Counted from the stretch's first letter, positions 22,984-35,258 are shown. The stretch: DNA of 64,000 nt from Deinandra increscens subsp. villosa (GCA_039602395.1 JBCNJP010000012.1:29622454-29686453), one strand, 5' to 3'. Translations and numbers: made by a program. Notes: generated by a model not told the origin, from the letters alone.

Positions 22984-25439
22984 TCATTCTTCACTTTTCT
23001 TCTTTTGAACATCCACATACAATGTCATCCTCTCTGTAATTCTTTCCAAAGTTGTGTTCTTTAAAACATTTCTTGCTCTATCATTCATCTTCATATATTG
23101 CTTCATTTCTTCAACATTTGAATCACTTTTCAGATTTACTTCGCTTGTTAGAATTTTTGCAACATATTTATAACGGAGATCATCTAATTCTCCGTCTTGA
23201 TCTTTTTCCTCCGACAGCCCAGTGTTCCAAGTGCTCACATCTTTTTCAGAGTACATTTCCATATGTCGCATCATGAAAACTCCACAATCTATGTTGTTGT
23301 TCTTTGTTTGCCATGGCAAATCAACATAATCTATCTTGACATCTTTAAAGCTTTGACAGTCTTTATAACAAGTAGATATCAAAAAATCCTTAAATGCCTT
23401 AAACTAAAAAATTATAATATATAACAGAATGTAAGTACAATTTATCAGATTTTAAAACTCAATCAGAATAAACTAATTTAAAACTTACTAAGCATTTTAA
23501 AACTCAATCAGTTTATACTAATATAAAACTCAATAAGCATTTTTAAACTCACTAAGCATTTTTTATAAACTAACTTAAAACTCACTTTCCATTTTAAAAC
23601 TCAATCATAATAAAACTCAGTCAGAATAAACTTACTCAAAAATCATACTTTTGAGTTTTTCTAAAAAATATGTTTTTTTAGTTATCATTATTTTGTGAGT
23701 TTAATCACATTTATTTAGAAGTAACCAGCAATATATTTAAGTATAAATTTTATTTAATGTTAAAAGTTGATAGGGTCATACCATTTTGTTTGGCCACATT
23801 TTGTAGTTCTTCTTTGCTCTTTTGATGTTGTCAGTCAGCTCAGCTTTCTTTTTTTTTCATGTTTAAACACAAAACATAATAGTGCTCATCACATATTATC
23901 GGTATGATCACTATATCAATTCCGCTTATTGATTTCAGTTTTTCAGCAGTTAAGATGGACTCCATGTTTGATTCAAAATGTGTTAACCGAGTCCTCATTT
24001 GTCACTTTGCCTTCATAGAGAGTTGGGTACTGTTAAAATCAAACATATTTGAATTTCAATTTCAGAAAACAATTAAATATAAAACAGTAACAAATAAATG
24101 ATAATTCAAATAGAATATTAAAAGTTCTGAGTTTTAACTCAATCACTAAGTTTTTATTAAGTTTTTGTAATGATTTGAAGTTTTCTTACCAACATCACTG
24201 GTGATAAGAACAGTCTGCTTGGGGAGTCTTTGTTTCTGAATCTTTTTTGATAATTCAATACTCTTGACCATGCACTTATTACATTCAAGTGGACTTCAAC
24301 TCCAGAACATAAAGATTCAAATATGTCCGTTGTAGCAGCTTCTCCTGATTTTGTTGTGAACACTATGTCACTGCACATTGAATCAATTTTTATTTTAAAC
24401 ATTTATTTAAGTTAGTAAAGTAAAATATGTTTTTTATTTTATTTTTACAGATTACTAACCTGTAATTCAATGATGCACTGAATATAAACTCAGAAAAATC
24501 ATATTCAAACTTCGTTATTGTAGCCTTCATCATAACTGGCCTTTGCACATATGGTGATCTTAAAATGTTAGTCAAAACAATTTTTCTCTTTGGCCTTTCT
24601 TGATTCTCATTAATCTTAAGTATCGCTGCTGCTACCGAGCTTTCTTTTTTGTTTAAATCCTTGGTTTCTTGTAGTCTTTGCTCAAAATCTGTTGGAACAT
24701 CTACTTTCAAAAATTCGGAGTTCTCAATTAAAGTTGAGATATCTTTATCATGTATTTGATCATCTTCCCTTTCTTCATCTTTGTCATGCGCTGAAATAGT
24801 AAATTTTTAAACATTAACAAAGATATAAAAGTTGAGTTTTATTTTGTGTCCTTAAATTCATAAATTAAAATCAGTTTTTAAAAAAAGATTTTTATAAGAC
24901 TGAAAGCAATTTAAAACTCAAAACAGTATAAAACTCAAGAAGTTAAAACTCAATATTTATAAAAACTAATAACAGTTGAGTTTTATTTTGTGTCCCTAAA
25001 TTCATAAAGATATATCAGTTGAGTTTTATTTTTGTCCTTAAATTCATAAATAAAATCAGTTTTTAATAAGATTTTTATAAGACTGAAAGGAATTTAAAAC
25101 TCAAATCAGTTTAAAACTCAACAAGTTAAAAATCAATACTGAATAAACTCAGCAACTTAAAACTCAGAACAGATTAAAACTATGCAACTTAATAAAAATA
25201 AAACTCACCTGTCATTTTTTAGAAACCAAATGATAGCATAACTTCAGCTTCCTCATTTTCTTTACTTTTTGAAAGTATTTGTTGTTCAACTTGATCAACA
25301 AATGCCAATACACTTGAGTTTTCTTCAGAAACTTCAAATTGGATTTTTTTCTTCAAACCTGATTCACTTGGAGTTTTAAAATATTCTTCTCCAACATCAT
25401 TTTCATTCTCAATCTTCTTTTTCTCCAAAATCCTATTCT

Positions 25440-25890
25440 TCTGTAACATCTTTTACTTTCATTTTTTTGCTCTTTCCCTCCCTTGTGGTTTCTTCTTTAC
25501 CACTGTTTTTCTTTTCTCCAACAGTTTTTGATTCAACACTTTCTTGGCTAAGTTTCACATTTAAATCATTTTTAGCATTTGTTTCCTTCAATTTTTTCTT
25601 CTTTTCTTCACCTTCAGTTTTAAAAACTTCTTCTCCAACATCATTTTCATTCTCAATCTTCTTTTCTCCAACATCCTGTTCTTCTGTAACATCTTTTACT
25701 TTCATTTTTTTGCTCTTTCCCTCCCTTGTCGTTTCTTTTTTACCCCTTTTTTTCTTTTCTCCAACAGTTTTTTATTCAACACTTTCTTGTCTAAGTTTCA
25801 CATTTGAATCATTTTTAGCCTTTGTTTCCTTCAATTTTTTCTTTTATCATCACCTTCTTGATCTTCATTTTTTCTTTTCCTAATTTCTGT
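25440..25890 (-). repeat. 243-bp coding tandem repeat in the ULP1 gene
   Basis: The phrase tttcatttttttgctctttc occurs at 25456 and 25699, a period of 243 bases or 81 codons. The repeated peptide includes KSKKMKVKDVTEEQDVGEKK and then IENENDVGEEVFKT. The period keeps the frame, and the region is lysine/glutamate rich, as expected for a disordered linker. Copy 2 has the same array with a 242-base period, which breaks the frame. Confidence 0.8.
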
Positions 25891-28800
25891 TTTCTTTCAC
25901 TTCAACTTCCTTTCCTTGTGGTTTTATGCAAGAATTTTCATACTCTTCTTCAAGTGCTTCTAACACTTCATCGTTAATGTACGTAATTCCTAATATACCC
26001 TTCTTTTTATTATTTTTTTCATTCAATTTTTGTGCTAGAAGCATCTGTGGAGAAAATTTAACCATTTCAGTTCATAATTTTCAAACTCATTTTATTAAAA
26101 CTCAGTTTGATTTTTATTAAAACTCAGTCAATGAATAAGACTCAGTGAATCAAACTCAGTTCATAATTTTTAAAACTCAGTTTATTAAAACTCAAAAAAT
26201 GAATAAGACTCAGTGAGTCAAATTCAGTTCGTATTGAGTTTTAATTGAGTTTTAATCATTTCAGTTCATAATTTAGTTTTAACAAACTGAGTTTCTTTAT
26301 AATATATACAAATATAAAATTAAAGAATTAGAATATTAGATAACATACCGCAAGTATGACCACATGTCCACAAAATGAATCTTCCCCTTTCCATTCTCGC
26401 ATTTCTCTTTTCAAGTTTCTAATAACATATTCACACCAATTAAAGTTCTTTACATCCACATCTTTGGTGATACAGCTTAAAAATCTTTTATTCACCGTGC
26501 TATTTCCCATCGTCACCCCAAAAACTGTGTTGAACACTACCAAGAACTTTAAAATAAACATCCATCCACCTTCTTTTTGGGATTCTATTATTCCTAAAAC
26601 ATTAACTAGCTTAATCCTTTTAGCTATTTCTTCTGTAAATTGTCCCTTGAACTCAGCAAGAACTTCATCAGTTGTGTCTCGTGGTCTCTCTTTCTCAAGA
26701 ACTAGTTCCTTTCCCATTGGTATTCCTAAAATTTAACTCACTTTCAGAGGAGTTACACTAATCTTCTCGGTTCCAATGTTCAAAGTGTTATTCTTTGCAT
26801 CATAGTTCTTAACTAACCAGAAACCTAAACCCGTAGGAACCATCTTAAGTGAAAATGACAAAATAGATCCAAAGCCTATGTTTTCTATTGCTTTTTTTTG
26901 TTCTTGACTTAGGGTTTCCAGCATAGTTACAAACTTTCCAACACATGTGCGACATTGTAACGTATCACCACTATATGCTACATATGCTCTCTCTTCATTT
27001 TCATGTTCAACATCAGGTGCTTTATCAAAGAAAACAGAAGTTTAAAACTCAGTCAGAATATAGTTATTTAAAACTCACTAAGTATTTTAAAACTCAGTCT
27101 TATCATATTTAAAACTCAATAAGCATTTTAAAACTCAGTAAGAATAATCTTAACAAATTTTCACATAAATTTCTCTAACCTACATATAAAACTCTGTAAC
27201 AACCAATCAGTTAAATAAAAATTAGAATATATACTACATTTTAGTTATCTAAATTTCTTTAAAATTTAAATCAAATTTTCTAACTTATAATAATCTTTAA
27301 AAAACAATCAGTTTAATAAAACTCAAAACATATTATATATTGCAATTCAATTAAAATAGAATTTTAAAATTTCTTACATGATATTTTCTTCAACTTTTTC
27401 TTCGGTTGTTCTGCTTTTTTTTCAACCTTCCTTGCTGGTATGGTTTTCTTCCTTCCCTTTACAACATTTTCAGTTTCCTTTTTGTCTTTTGGTTATTTCT
27501 TTGGCACTTGGAAATCATCATCTGAGTTTTCCGCCTTTGCAACCTCTTTTTTCTCATTTTTTTGTCTTGTTTTGCTCTTCAAAATTCCAATTTAAGTATC
27601 AGTTACATAATATTAATATTAAACATATAATTAAATCTCACTGGAAGATATAAAACTCAATGAAAATATTAAACTCACCTGTTTCTACTTCTTCTATCAA
27701 AACTTTTTTTTCCTTCTTTTTTTGATCTTTTTCTTTGACTATTTTTCTTAAAGCTTCTACAAGAAATTAGCATATTATAATTAATTAAACTATAATAATC
27801 TTGAAATATTATTTTAAGCAAATTAAAATCTTTATCATTATTGAGTTTAAACAACTATCTTAGATCATTTTTATACTAACCTTGAGCTTCATCATCACAA
27901 TCTATTTTAACTAGATTTCGAATATCATTTTTGAATTTACTAAAACTTATATTTAATGCAATTCTCCAACTCTTTCTTGTTCCTACAAACATGATCATAT
28001 TAAACTCACTAAACCATATTTGTTTAATTCTACTGTTTAAAATGAAATTTAAAATCTTTTAACAAATATCTAAAAGTAATAAGTTTTATTTAAAAGCTTT
28101 TTAAGTATTCAGTGAGTTTTAAACAATATTATTATAAGATAAAGTTTTTTATTACCTTTTTTCAATGATGATGCATCTTTTTTTTGAATTTTTGACTTCG
28201 ATTCTTTTTTTTTTCTTGTTTCTTTTGATTTCTTCCAATGTTGTCATCATTTTTTGAATCGTATTCAGTACAGTATATTAGCTAGTTAAAACAACTAATA
28301 TTAATATTTATTAAACTCAAAAACTAATTATTTAGTTTTTTCAAACAACTGATTAGTTTTCATTGAGTTTTATATCAATTTAATCTAATATAATATAATT
28401 CATTACTTGCTTTCTTTTTCCCTTCTATAGCCGCAGTAGCTTCCTTCGATATCACTTGTATTTCTGGCTTCTTAGCCACAACCAACTTTTTTGGAGTTGA
28501 TTCGGGCTTCTTTTTCTTCTTTAAATCTACATTAACATTAAATAATTATTAAAAGATTTTAAATTAAACTCAACAGTTACATATTAAAAGACTTTAAATA
28601 TAGAAGTAGATTAAAAAAATTTAATATCAAGTTATCAAATTATCAAAATTACCTTTTATCAACATCGAACCAGTAGGATTTGCATCATTTGCAAGTTTTT
28701 CCACTTCAAATTCTAAATTTTCACCTTCTTTTGTTAAAACTCAAAGAACAGAAAATAAGTATTTATTAAAACTCAGCATAATATCAAGATTTAAGCTAGA

Positions 28801-30669
28801 AATTGCATTCTATAATCAATTTTTGTAAATTTTGAATTTTTTTCTTAGAACTCATTAAAATTAAAAGTATATTTTTTTATTACCTTTTTTCTTGTTACTT
28901 TTCCCAGCAGATGTTGATGGCTTTTTAGTAGATGATGGTCTCTTCAATTTGAGTATAATTTTTTTGAAGTTTTTTGTGATACTTTTACACCTAAAAAATT
29001 TGCAACTTGATCTTTTTTAACTTTATCTGCCTCACTCAAATCTACATAAATAAAAATCGTTATAAATTTAGATTTTAAACTTATCATATAAGTAAAACTC
29101 AATGGAGTTTTTTTTTTAAACTCAATGAAAATTATCTAACTTGTAAACCTCTTTAAAATAAATCTGTCTATAAACTCTAAAACTATTCTATATTATGATT
29201 AACTAATCTTTTTAAAACTAGAATCAAACTAGTATACTATCTCAAAAATTGATTATTGAGTTATTATAAAGTAAATATTAACCAATGACTAGTTTTTATT
29301 GAGTTTTAGATAATTTTCAATATAACATAAAAAATTTGATGACCTTTTTTCTTTTCTTCTTCTACATCTGCAACATCTTCAGATTCTAAGATAAAAAACA
29401 ATCATTTTAATAAAAACTCAATGCATACACATAAGTAAAACTCAATGAATATTTCATATCTTATAAAAATATTTAAAAACAATAGGTTTACCTTTGTTCA
29501 TCTTACTCTGTCCAGGAGATACTTGATTCTCTTCATTAGGTGATGTTTTCTTTGATTATTTTTCACCTACATTTTTTTCCACTTTATCTTCTTTAACAGT
29601 ATCACCGAATACTAAATCTACATTAAAAAATAACTATAATTTCAGAATTTAATTATTAATTTTGCTTAAAACTCATTCAAACTAAAAGTAGAACTTCATA
29701 GTTGATTACCCTTTTTGTTTTTAATCTGCCTAGGAGAGTTTTGCTGCATTTTAGAAGGTGGGGGTAGCTTCAATTTAAGTTTTTTAACTGGTGTTGTTTT
29801 CTTTGCTTCAGCTTCTAAAGAAGAATCTAATTTCATTGCTGCTTTCTCCTTTTCATTTGTTGAGTCTATTGTAGGATTTGATTAAACTTCCTTTAACTCT
29901 GGATTTTCAACACATACACATAAGAAAAGATTTTATTTTTTATAAAACTCACAAATTCACTATCTTACAAAACTCTTTTAAAAATAATCTGTCTAATAAA
30001 ACTCAAACAGAGTCCATATAAGAATTACATAAATTAATGCAGATTCCTAATTTTATTATATAAATATCTTTAAAACTTAATTCACATGCCCAATATCTAT
30101 TCTCTTAAACTCTGTATTAGACAATCATTATAATAAAACTCAATGTATACTCATAAGTAAAACTGAATGTACAGTTTTTTATAAAACTCAATAAATATTA
30201 CATATCTTATAAAACTCATTAGAACAATCAGTTTACCTTTGTTATTGTTTATCTTTCCTGGAGATGATGGCTGCTCTTCACTAATAGGATCAGTCAAAAC
30301 TAGATCTACATTATCAAAAATAATTATAATTTCAAAAATTAAGTAGACATTTTATATTTGTTTAATGTAATCACAAATTTATATTTCTACTATATTAATC
30401 CTTTTTATTACCTTTAGAAGTTGAAGTTCCAAATGATTGTAATCCTGTATTTTGTGAAACAGTTGAGTCTAATATATCTTCCCGTTCAGCTTCCTTTGAT
30501 TCTGTATTCACAACACATATACATAAGTAAATAATGATATTTTTAGTAAAACTCATATTCAAATTCAGCTTCAAATTCAATAAATTAAAAAACTCCAAAT
30601 TATTCATATTCTCTGTATCTATCCTATAAAAGTCTATAACAAAATACCCTTCCATTAAAATTCAAGACA

Positions 30670-31690
30670 TATTTCATATGGAAGTTAGAAACTTCTATTT
30701 AAAACTCAAGTTCAGAATACCTATCCTATAAAACTCAGCAGCATACAACATTATCAATATAAACTCAAGAAAGTGTGCATATGACGGTTACAAAATTCTA
30801 TTTAAAACTCAAGTTCAGAATTCCTATTCTATAAAACTCAACAGCATACAACATTATCAATAAAACTCAAGAAACTCTGCATATGACAGTTACAGAATTC
30901 TATTTCAAACTCAAGTTCTGAATTCTTATTCTATAAAACTCAACAGCATACACCATTATCAATAAAACTCAAGAAACTCTGCATATGACAGTTACAGAAT
31001 TCTATTTCAAACTCAAGTTCTGAATTCCTATCCTATAAAACTCAACATCATTCAACTTTATCAATAAAACTCAAGAAAGTGTGCATATGACGGTTACAGA
31101 ATTATATTTAAAACTCAAGTCCTGAATTCCTATCCTATAAAAATCAACATCATTCAACATTATCAATAAAACTCAAGAAAGTGTGCATATGACGGTTACA
31201 GAATATTATTTAAAACTCAAGTTCTAGATTCCTATACTATAAAACTCAACAGCATCCAACATAATCTATAAAACTCAAGAAACTCTGCATATGACAGTTA
31301 CATATTCCTATCCTATAAAACTCAACATCATTCAACATTATCAATAAAACTCAAGAAAGTGTGCATATGACGGTTACAAAATTCTATTTAAAACACAAGT
31401 TCTGAATTCCTATACTATAAAACTCAACAGCATTCAACATAATCTATAAAACTCAAGAAACTCTGCATATGACAGTTACATAATTCTATTTAAAACTCAA
31501 GTTCTGAATTCCTATACTATAAAACTCAACATCATTCAACATTATCAATAAAACTCAAGAAAGTGTGCATATGACGGTTACAGAATTCTATTTAAAACAC
31601 AAGTTCTGAATTCCTATACTATAAAACTCAACAGCATTCAACATAATCTATAAAACTCAAGAGATATTTCATATGATAATCACATAAATA
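30670..31690 (-). repeat. 102-bp tandem array in the first intron region of the ULP1 gene
   Basis: The word gcatatgac (or a close variant) recurs at 30777, 30879, 30981, 31083, 31185, 31287, 31363, 31465 and 31567. The spacing is 102 bases except for one 76-base step. Two unit types are seen: aagaaagtgtgcatatgacg and aagaaactctgcatatgaca. They alternate from 31185 on, suggesting a 204-base higher-order unit. Each unit also holds two or three aaaactca words. Copy 2 has the same array, cut by the gap at 57696. Confidence 0.92.
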
Positions 31691-32107
31691 TTGTTAAAAT
31701 TATAAAACCCTAGAAACTGATTTACCTTCTGTTTTTTCATCTGTTTTTGATGTATTGACCGTCGGAGAAGAAGTTTTTCCTATTCCGATGACAGATGCTA
31801 ACCGTTTAAACATCGAAGGAGTTTGTTTATCTTCATTTTCCAGAGCGTATTCTTCTCTGATGTCCATTGAAGAATCTTCTCGGATGTCGCCGTAGTTTGA
31901 TTGCTGCTTTCGTCGATCGGTTGTCGGAGTAACCGTAGAACTGAGCGCGATCGGTTGTTGGAGTAACCGTGGATCTCGGAGAAAATCTAGGGTTTTAAGT
32001 TAAGGGTTCCAACGGAGAGAGTTAATGAGAAAGAAAGTGAAATGAGCACGATTTTATGATCTTTTCATATTGACAATCGTACCCCTCCGTGTTTAAACTC
32101 AAAATAT

Positions 32108-32172
32108 GATCCAATGGTCAGATTTGGGGTCTACGGGGTCTATAAAACCTAAGGGGTCTACACTGAACCCTT

Positions 32173-32174
<2 letters not shown>
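32108..32174. repeat. Right terminal inverted repeat, copy 1
   Basis: Reads tccaatggtcagatttgggg then tctacggggtctataaaacc and taaggggtctacactgaacc, the complement of the left modules. Confidence 0.85.

Positions 32175-32223
<49 letters not shown>
32175..32223. repeat. (TA)n microsatellite between copy 1 and MITE B2
   Basis: TA run shared by two elements whose termini belong to the same family. Confidence 0.95.
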
Positions 32224-32225
<2 letters not shown>

Positions 32226-32700
32226 TAAAAGATCCGTGTAGACCCCTTATTTTTTGTAGACCCCGTAGACCCCTTATAAAACTCAATAAAACTCATTAAA
32301 ACTCACTAAAAATAAAACTCAGTTTTGTTAATTTAGTTTTTTTTATTTGCGATAAGCTTTTAAGAACAAAAAAGACAATTAAAAAAAAAGAAAAACGAAA
32401 AACATTAAAAATTGAACATTTTAAGACAATGAGTTTCAAAAATCAATGAGTTTAAAACTCAATAAACTCAATAAAACTCAGTGTTGCGTTTAAAACTCAT
32501 TATTTTAAAACTCATTGTCTTAAAATGTTCGATTTTTAATGTTTTTTATTTTTTTTAATTTATTTATTTATTTTTTTGGTTCTTAAAAGCTTATCGTAAT
32601 AAAAAAAACCAAATTTACAACACTGAGTTTTATTTTTATTGAGTTTTATAGGGGTCTACGGGGTCTACAAAATTTAAGGGGTCTACACGGAACCCTTCCC
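32224..32700. mobile_element. MITE, family B copy 2
   Basis: 477 bp. The left end ggtaaaagatccgtgtagac is identical to the left terminus of the 13.6-kb elements. The right end on the other strand is gggaagggttccgtgtagac. It folds back through aaaattgaacattttaagac and its complement, and contains many ataaaactca / gagttttat words. There is no coding capacity. It is the best candidate for a non-autonomous relative mobilised by the large element. Confidence 0.9.
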
Positions 32701-32751
32701 TATATATATATATATATATATAATATATATATATATATAAATATATATTTA
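32701..32751. repeat. TA-rich microsatellite between B2 and D1
   Basis: Imperfect TA run linking the two elements. Confidence 0.9.
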
Positions 32752-32942
32752 TAGTGAAAAGTTCATTGTAGACACCTTCATAAGTGTAGACAGGTAGACA
32801 CCCTTTTTCACCATTAGATCTCTTGATCTAATGGTTGTGATTAATTTTCTTTTTTCTTTTTTCCTTTTTTCTCATTAATTAGAAACTTTCACATGTGAAA
32901 AGAGCTATTTCACATGCGAAATGTTAAGATGAACCTCACCCT
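32752..32942. mobile_element. Short MITE, family D copy 1
   Basis: About 190 bp. The left end atagtgaaaagttcattgta then gacacc, with three GTAGACA-type modules and accattagatc. The right end on the other strand reads atagggtgaggttcatctta, a loose inverted match. The right half carries tttcacatgtgaaaag and tttcacatgcgaaat, words shared with the array at 35820-37030. TA runs lie on both sides. Confidence 0.65.
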
Positions 32943-32945
32943 ATA

Positions 32946-32951
32946 ATATAT

Positions 32952-32996
<45 letters not shown>
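32946..32996. repeat. (TA)n microsatellite between D1 and D2
   Basis: TA run abutting the D2 left terminus. Confidence 0.92.
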
Positions 32997-33000
<4 letters not shown>

Positions 33001-34427
33001 TAGGTTCATTGTAAACACCTTTAAAAGTGTAGATAGGTAGACACCTCTCATTACCATTAGATCATAAAACAAGCCTTAAGGGTACGATCGTCAATCTCAA
33101 ATTTCATTAAATCGTTTCAATCTATCGCCGACCCTCTCCCTTCTCCTACCTCCGTCCTCCAATCGATCTCCCCAACCTCGCCCCGTCTCTCCATCGGTTA
33201 TAGCGACCTGCTGTCGACACCGACGACCATCGTCCCTACCGACGATCTCTCCGTCCATCTCCCCTCTCAAAAACCGGCGACCTTTAGCCTTCCTCGTCGA
33301 CCATCCGTTCGATTGCTAGGCGAGGTGTTGTAGGTTTTCGTTTCTCGCAAGCTTCACATGTTTCTTGATGCCTTGATGGTACTCTTGGAGCGCGCTGCCG
33401 GACATTCTTCCGTCGTATGTTCGTCTGATTCCCCTTATTTCGGTTTTGATTCCCGTCGTATTTGATTTCAGTGTTTACTCATCTAGAAGCGTTTTATATC
33501 TAAATTGCACAGGAAAAGGAGTCGTTAATCACAACAAATATTCGAAAATTGCGACAATCTCACCATCAAATTTTAGCTGCTATAGGCCTATAGCGTGCAA
33601 ACTCGATATAATAGAACAAGGATAATAATAATAATAATATTCACATTGATTTAAGTGTAAGAGGTACTAGGTTTTGCTTGTTAAAGTTAAACATGGATTC
33701 TGATTTGGGAGGAAAGGATTAATTTTAATCCCAAATCAAATGGTTCGAATTGATTGTATGGAAACTGAGATTCATCTCTCACGAACATAGCTACCGCAGT
33801 GAGCAGAGGATCTCAGTTTAATTTTTCCAATCATAAGTAATGGCTGATGGTATCTATGCTAATAGCTGATATTCTTTTATAATATTATCAATGGAATAAC
33901 TGAATAAGTAACATACCTAGATGGAAATTGTTACTGCAAAGGTTGTAGTGCTATACATATGTCATCAATTACCAATCTGGAGTAAAATTGTTTAGCTACT
34001 ACTACATGTGTGCATTTTGTTGCAAGTTTTATTAGGATTGTGTTTCTTCCTAGGTTGTATTGAGTCCTAACTATTGAGTTCTCATTTGTCACCTTAGAGC
34101 ATCTACAACACCAAACATAAAAAGCACCCTCAAACAAGCCAACTCTGTTGAGATTTCTCTCAGATTAAACTATTTCTGCTGTGAAAACATGTATTGAAAT
34201 TTTAATCAGATGATTAAGAAAGAAACAACATAACGGGATTCTGTTTTCTGCTGTTAAAACATGTTTTCAAAATATATACCCAAGATTTTTGTTTTGTAGT
34301 TGATGAACCATCACAAGTTTTTTAGTTGAAACAACAGAAAGGTGAAATTTGATATAATGAATGTTGACTAATACTATCCTGCAAAATTAGTGCATGATTA
34401 TGTAGAAACTGATTGTTTGTGGATGCA

Positions 34428-34730
34428 GGACGTAAAGTTGTTAAAGAAACACAGCCAAATCGAGTTCTATCATGGACGCAAAGAGTTGAAATTGTTGTTG
34501 GAGCTGCAAAAGGGATTCAATACTTGCATGAAAGGGCAGAACCTCAAATTATCCATCGTGATATAACATCTGGTAATGTTCTGCTCTTCGATGACCATGT
34601 TGCTAAGATTGGGGATTCTAATCTAAATCTTTGTGAATGTTGAAATGATGTCAGGCAAAACCAAAACTCAGTGAAGATAAGGTCAAAGAGTGTGTTGACT
34701 CTAGACTGAATGGAAAATCTAAGAAGTTGA
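34428..34730 (+). pseudogene. Captured PTI1-like protein kinase fragment
   Basis: After an atgcag acceptor at 34423-34428 the reading is GRKVVKETQPNRVLSWTQRV, then GAAKGIQYLHERAEPQIIHR and DITSGNVLLFDD. This covers the catalytic-loop region of a plant Ser/Thr receptor-like cytoplasmic kinase. The wording closely follows PTI1-like kinases as I know them. The catalytic HRD is kept, but the next Lys is Thr (HRDITSGN instead of HRDIKSxN), and DFG is replaced by GDS near 34615. A second piece at about 34655-34720 reads AKPKLSEDKVKECVDSRLNG, matching the C-terminal part of the same family, with the exons between missing. It is a dead fragment. Confidence 0.75.
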
Positions 34731-34819
34731 ATCGAAAATAGAGATCACATCAACATATGACATGAGATCGGCGCAGGATTGTGGTAGCGGTGACATGGGA
34801 TGGTGGCAAGAACATCAGG

Positions 34820-34992
34820 TCCAAAACGCATACTTGTATGCAAAATTTCAAGAACATCAGGTCCAAATTACGTGAGGTTGACAAGAAGCTTCTGATTTCA
34901 GGAATCAATGGTATCCTAATGGATTTGGGTATGTCATCAATGAAGGTATTGTTTGATATAGATTCCCGTAACAATTCTGGATTTTCAATATA
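34820..34992 (+). pseudogene. Captured RsmH/MraW-type rRNA methyltransferase fragment
   Basis: The frame reads HTCMQNFKNIRSKLREVDKK followed by LLISGINGILMDLGMSSMKV. The GILMDLGMSS stretch is a hallmark of bacterial and organellar 16S rRNA (cytosine-1402-N4) methyltransferases. The family then continues with a RGFS motif; here NNSGFSI is followed by a stop at 34991-34993. Only about 50 residues of a roughly 300-400-residue enzyme remain. It follows the kinase piece on the same strand, so it looks like a second captured gene. Confidence 0.7.
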
Positions 34993-35015
34993 GTGGCCAG
35001 AAATAGGTAGAGGCA

Positions 35016-35258
35016 GTGAATGGATTTGGAGATAGTTTAAGTGGTGGCAGTGGCATCAGCAGCGCTGGTGGTATGGGTAGGAAGGGGAGCATAGCAAGTG
35101 CTTCCTCTACCCAGAATTCAAAAATGAATGAGACTGAATGTGGTGTTGATAGTTTGCCGAATGCATTACTTGTGATGCTTGAAGTCCCAATAAATCTAGT
35201 AAAGATAATGTTACAAAAAAACTTAGATTATCAACTTATTTGTCTTCCTGTTATGTAA
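35016..35258 (+). pseudogene. Open fragment of unknown origin, possibly a third captured piece
   Basis: 80 codons with a glycine/serine-rich start (GGSGISSAGGMGRKGSIASA) and no recognised domain. It follows the methyltransferase piece by 23 bases on the same strand. It could be part of another host gene or a chance open frame. Confidence 0.3.

Larger units (their letters stand above)
22984..31867 (-). pseudogene. ULP1-like cysteine protease (C48) gene, copy 1, many exons
   Basis: Read on minus. The first exon (31726-31867) starts MDIREEYAL and ends CAGAAG|GTAAAT. Many short Lys/Ser-rich exons follow (for example 30413-30500, about 30244-30305, 29495 onward, 28880-29043). Next come a larger helical domain (26340-27020) typical of plant transposon ULP1-like proteins, a Lys/Glu-rich repeat exon (25210-26048), then 24470-24790 and 24190-24377. 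The protease exons are at about 23782-24030 and 22984-23403. Active-site residues are His in DEHYYVL (codon 23882-23884), Asp in TDN (23830-23832), Gln in LPWQTKNNN and Cys in IDCGVF (23284-23286). ULP1 enzymes process SUMO; the target here is unknown. Lesions include a stop at 26733-26735, frame breaks in the lysine exon near 28950, and an A-run shift before TDN. Exon limits apart from those with a clear donor or acceptor are approximate. Confidence 0.75.
18585..32174. mobile_element. 13.6-kb FAR1/MULE + ULP1 transposon, copy 1
   Basis: The left terminus is ggtaaaagatccgtgtagac. The right terminus on the other strand is ggaagggttcagtgtagacc. Both continue with ccccTT, a second and third GTAGACCCC-type module, then accattgga. 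The similarity resumes 80-150 bp in as aaacacggaggggtaNgat and gtca. (TA)n lies on both sides. Two convergent genes fill the element: a FAR1/MULE transposase on plus (19131-22337) and a ULP1-like protease gene on minus (22984-31867). A second copy lies at 44908-58550 with different neighbours, so the two reflect separate insertions. Plant Kaonashi-type MULEs also carry ULP1 domains; the TA-tract habitat looks distinctive. Confidence 0.85.

Noticed and set aside
25467..25883. 138-codon plus-strand open frame rich in Phe and Ser
   Set aside because: It is the shadow of the lysine/glutamate-rich repeat exon on the minus strand.
30670..31690. A CRISPR-like array of regularly spaced repeats
   Set aside because: The 102-base units are contiguous with no unique spacers, in a eukaryotic transposon intron.
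33931..34137. 68-codon minus-strand open frame before the kinase fragment
   Set aside because: No domain, no splice signals and no similarity to the captured genes; likely chance.
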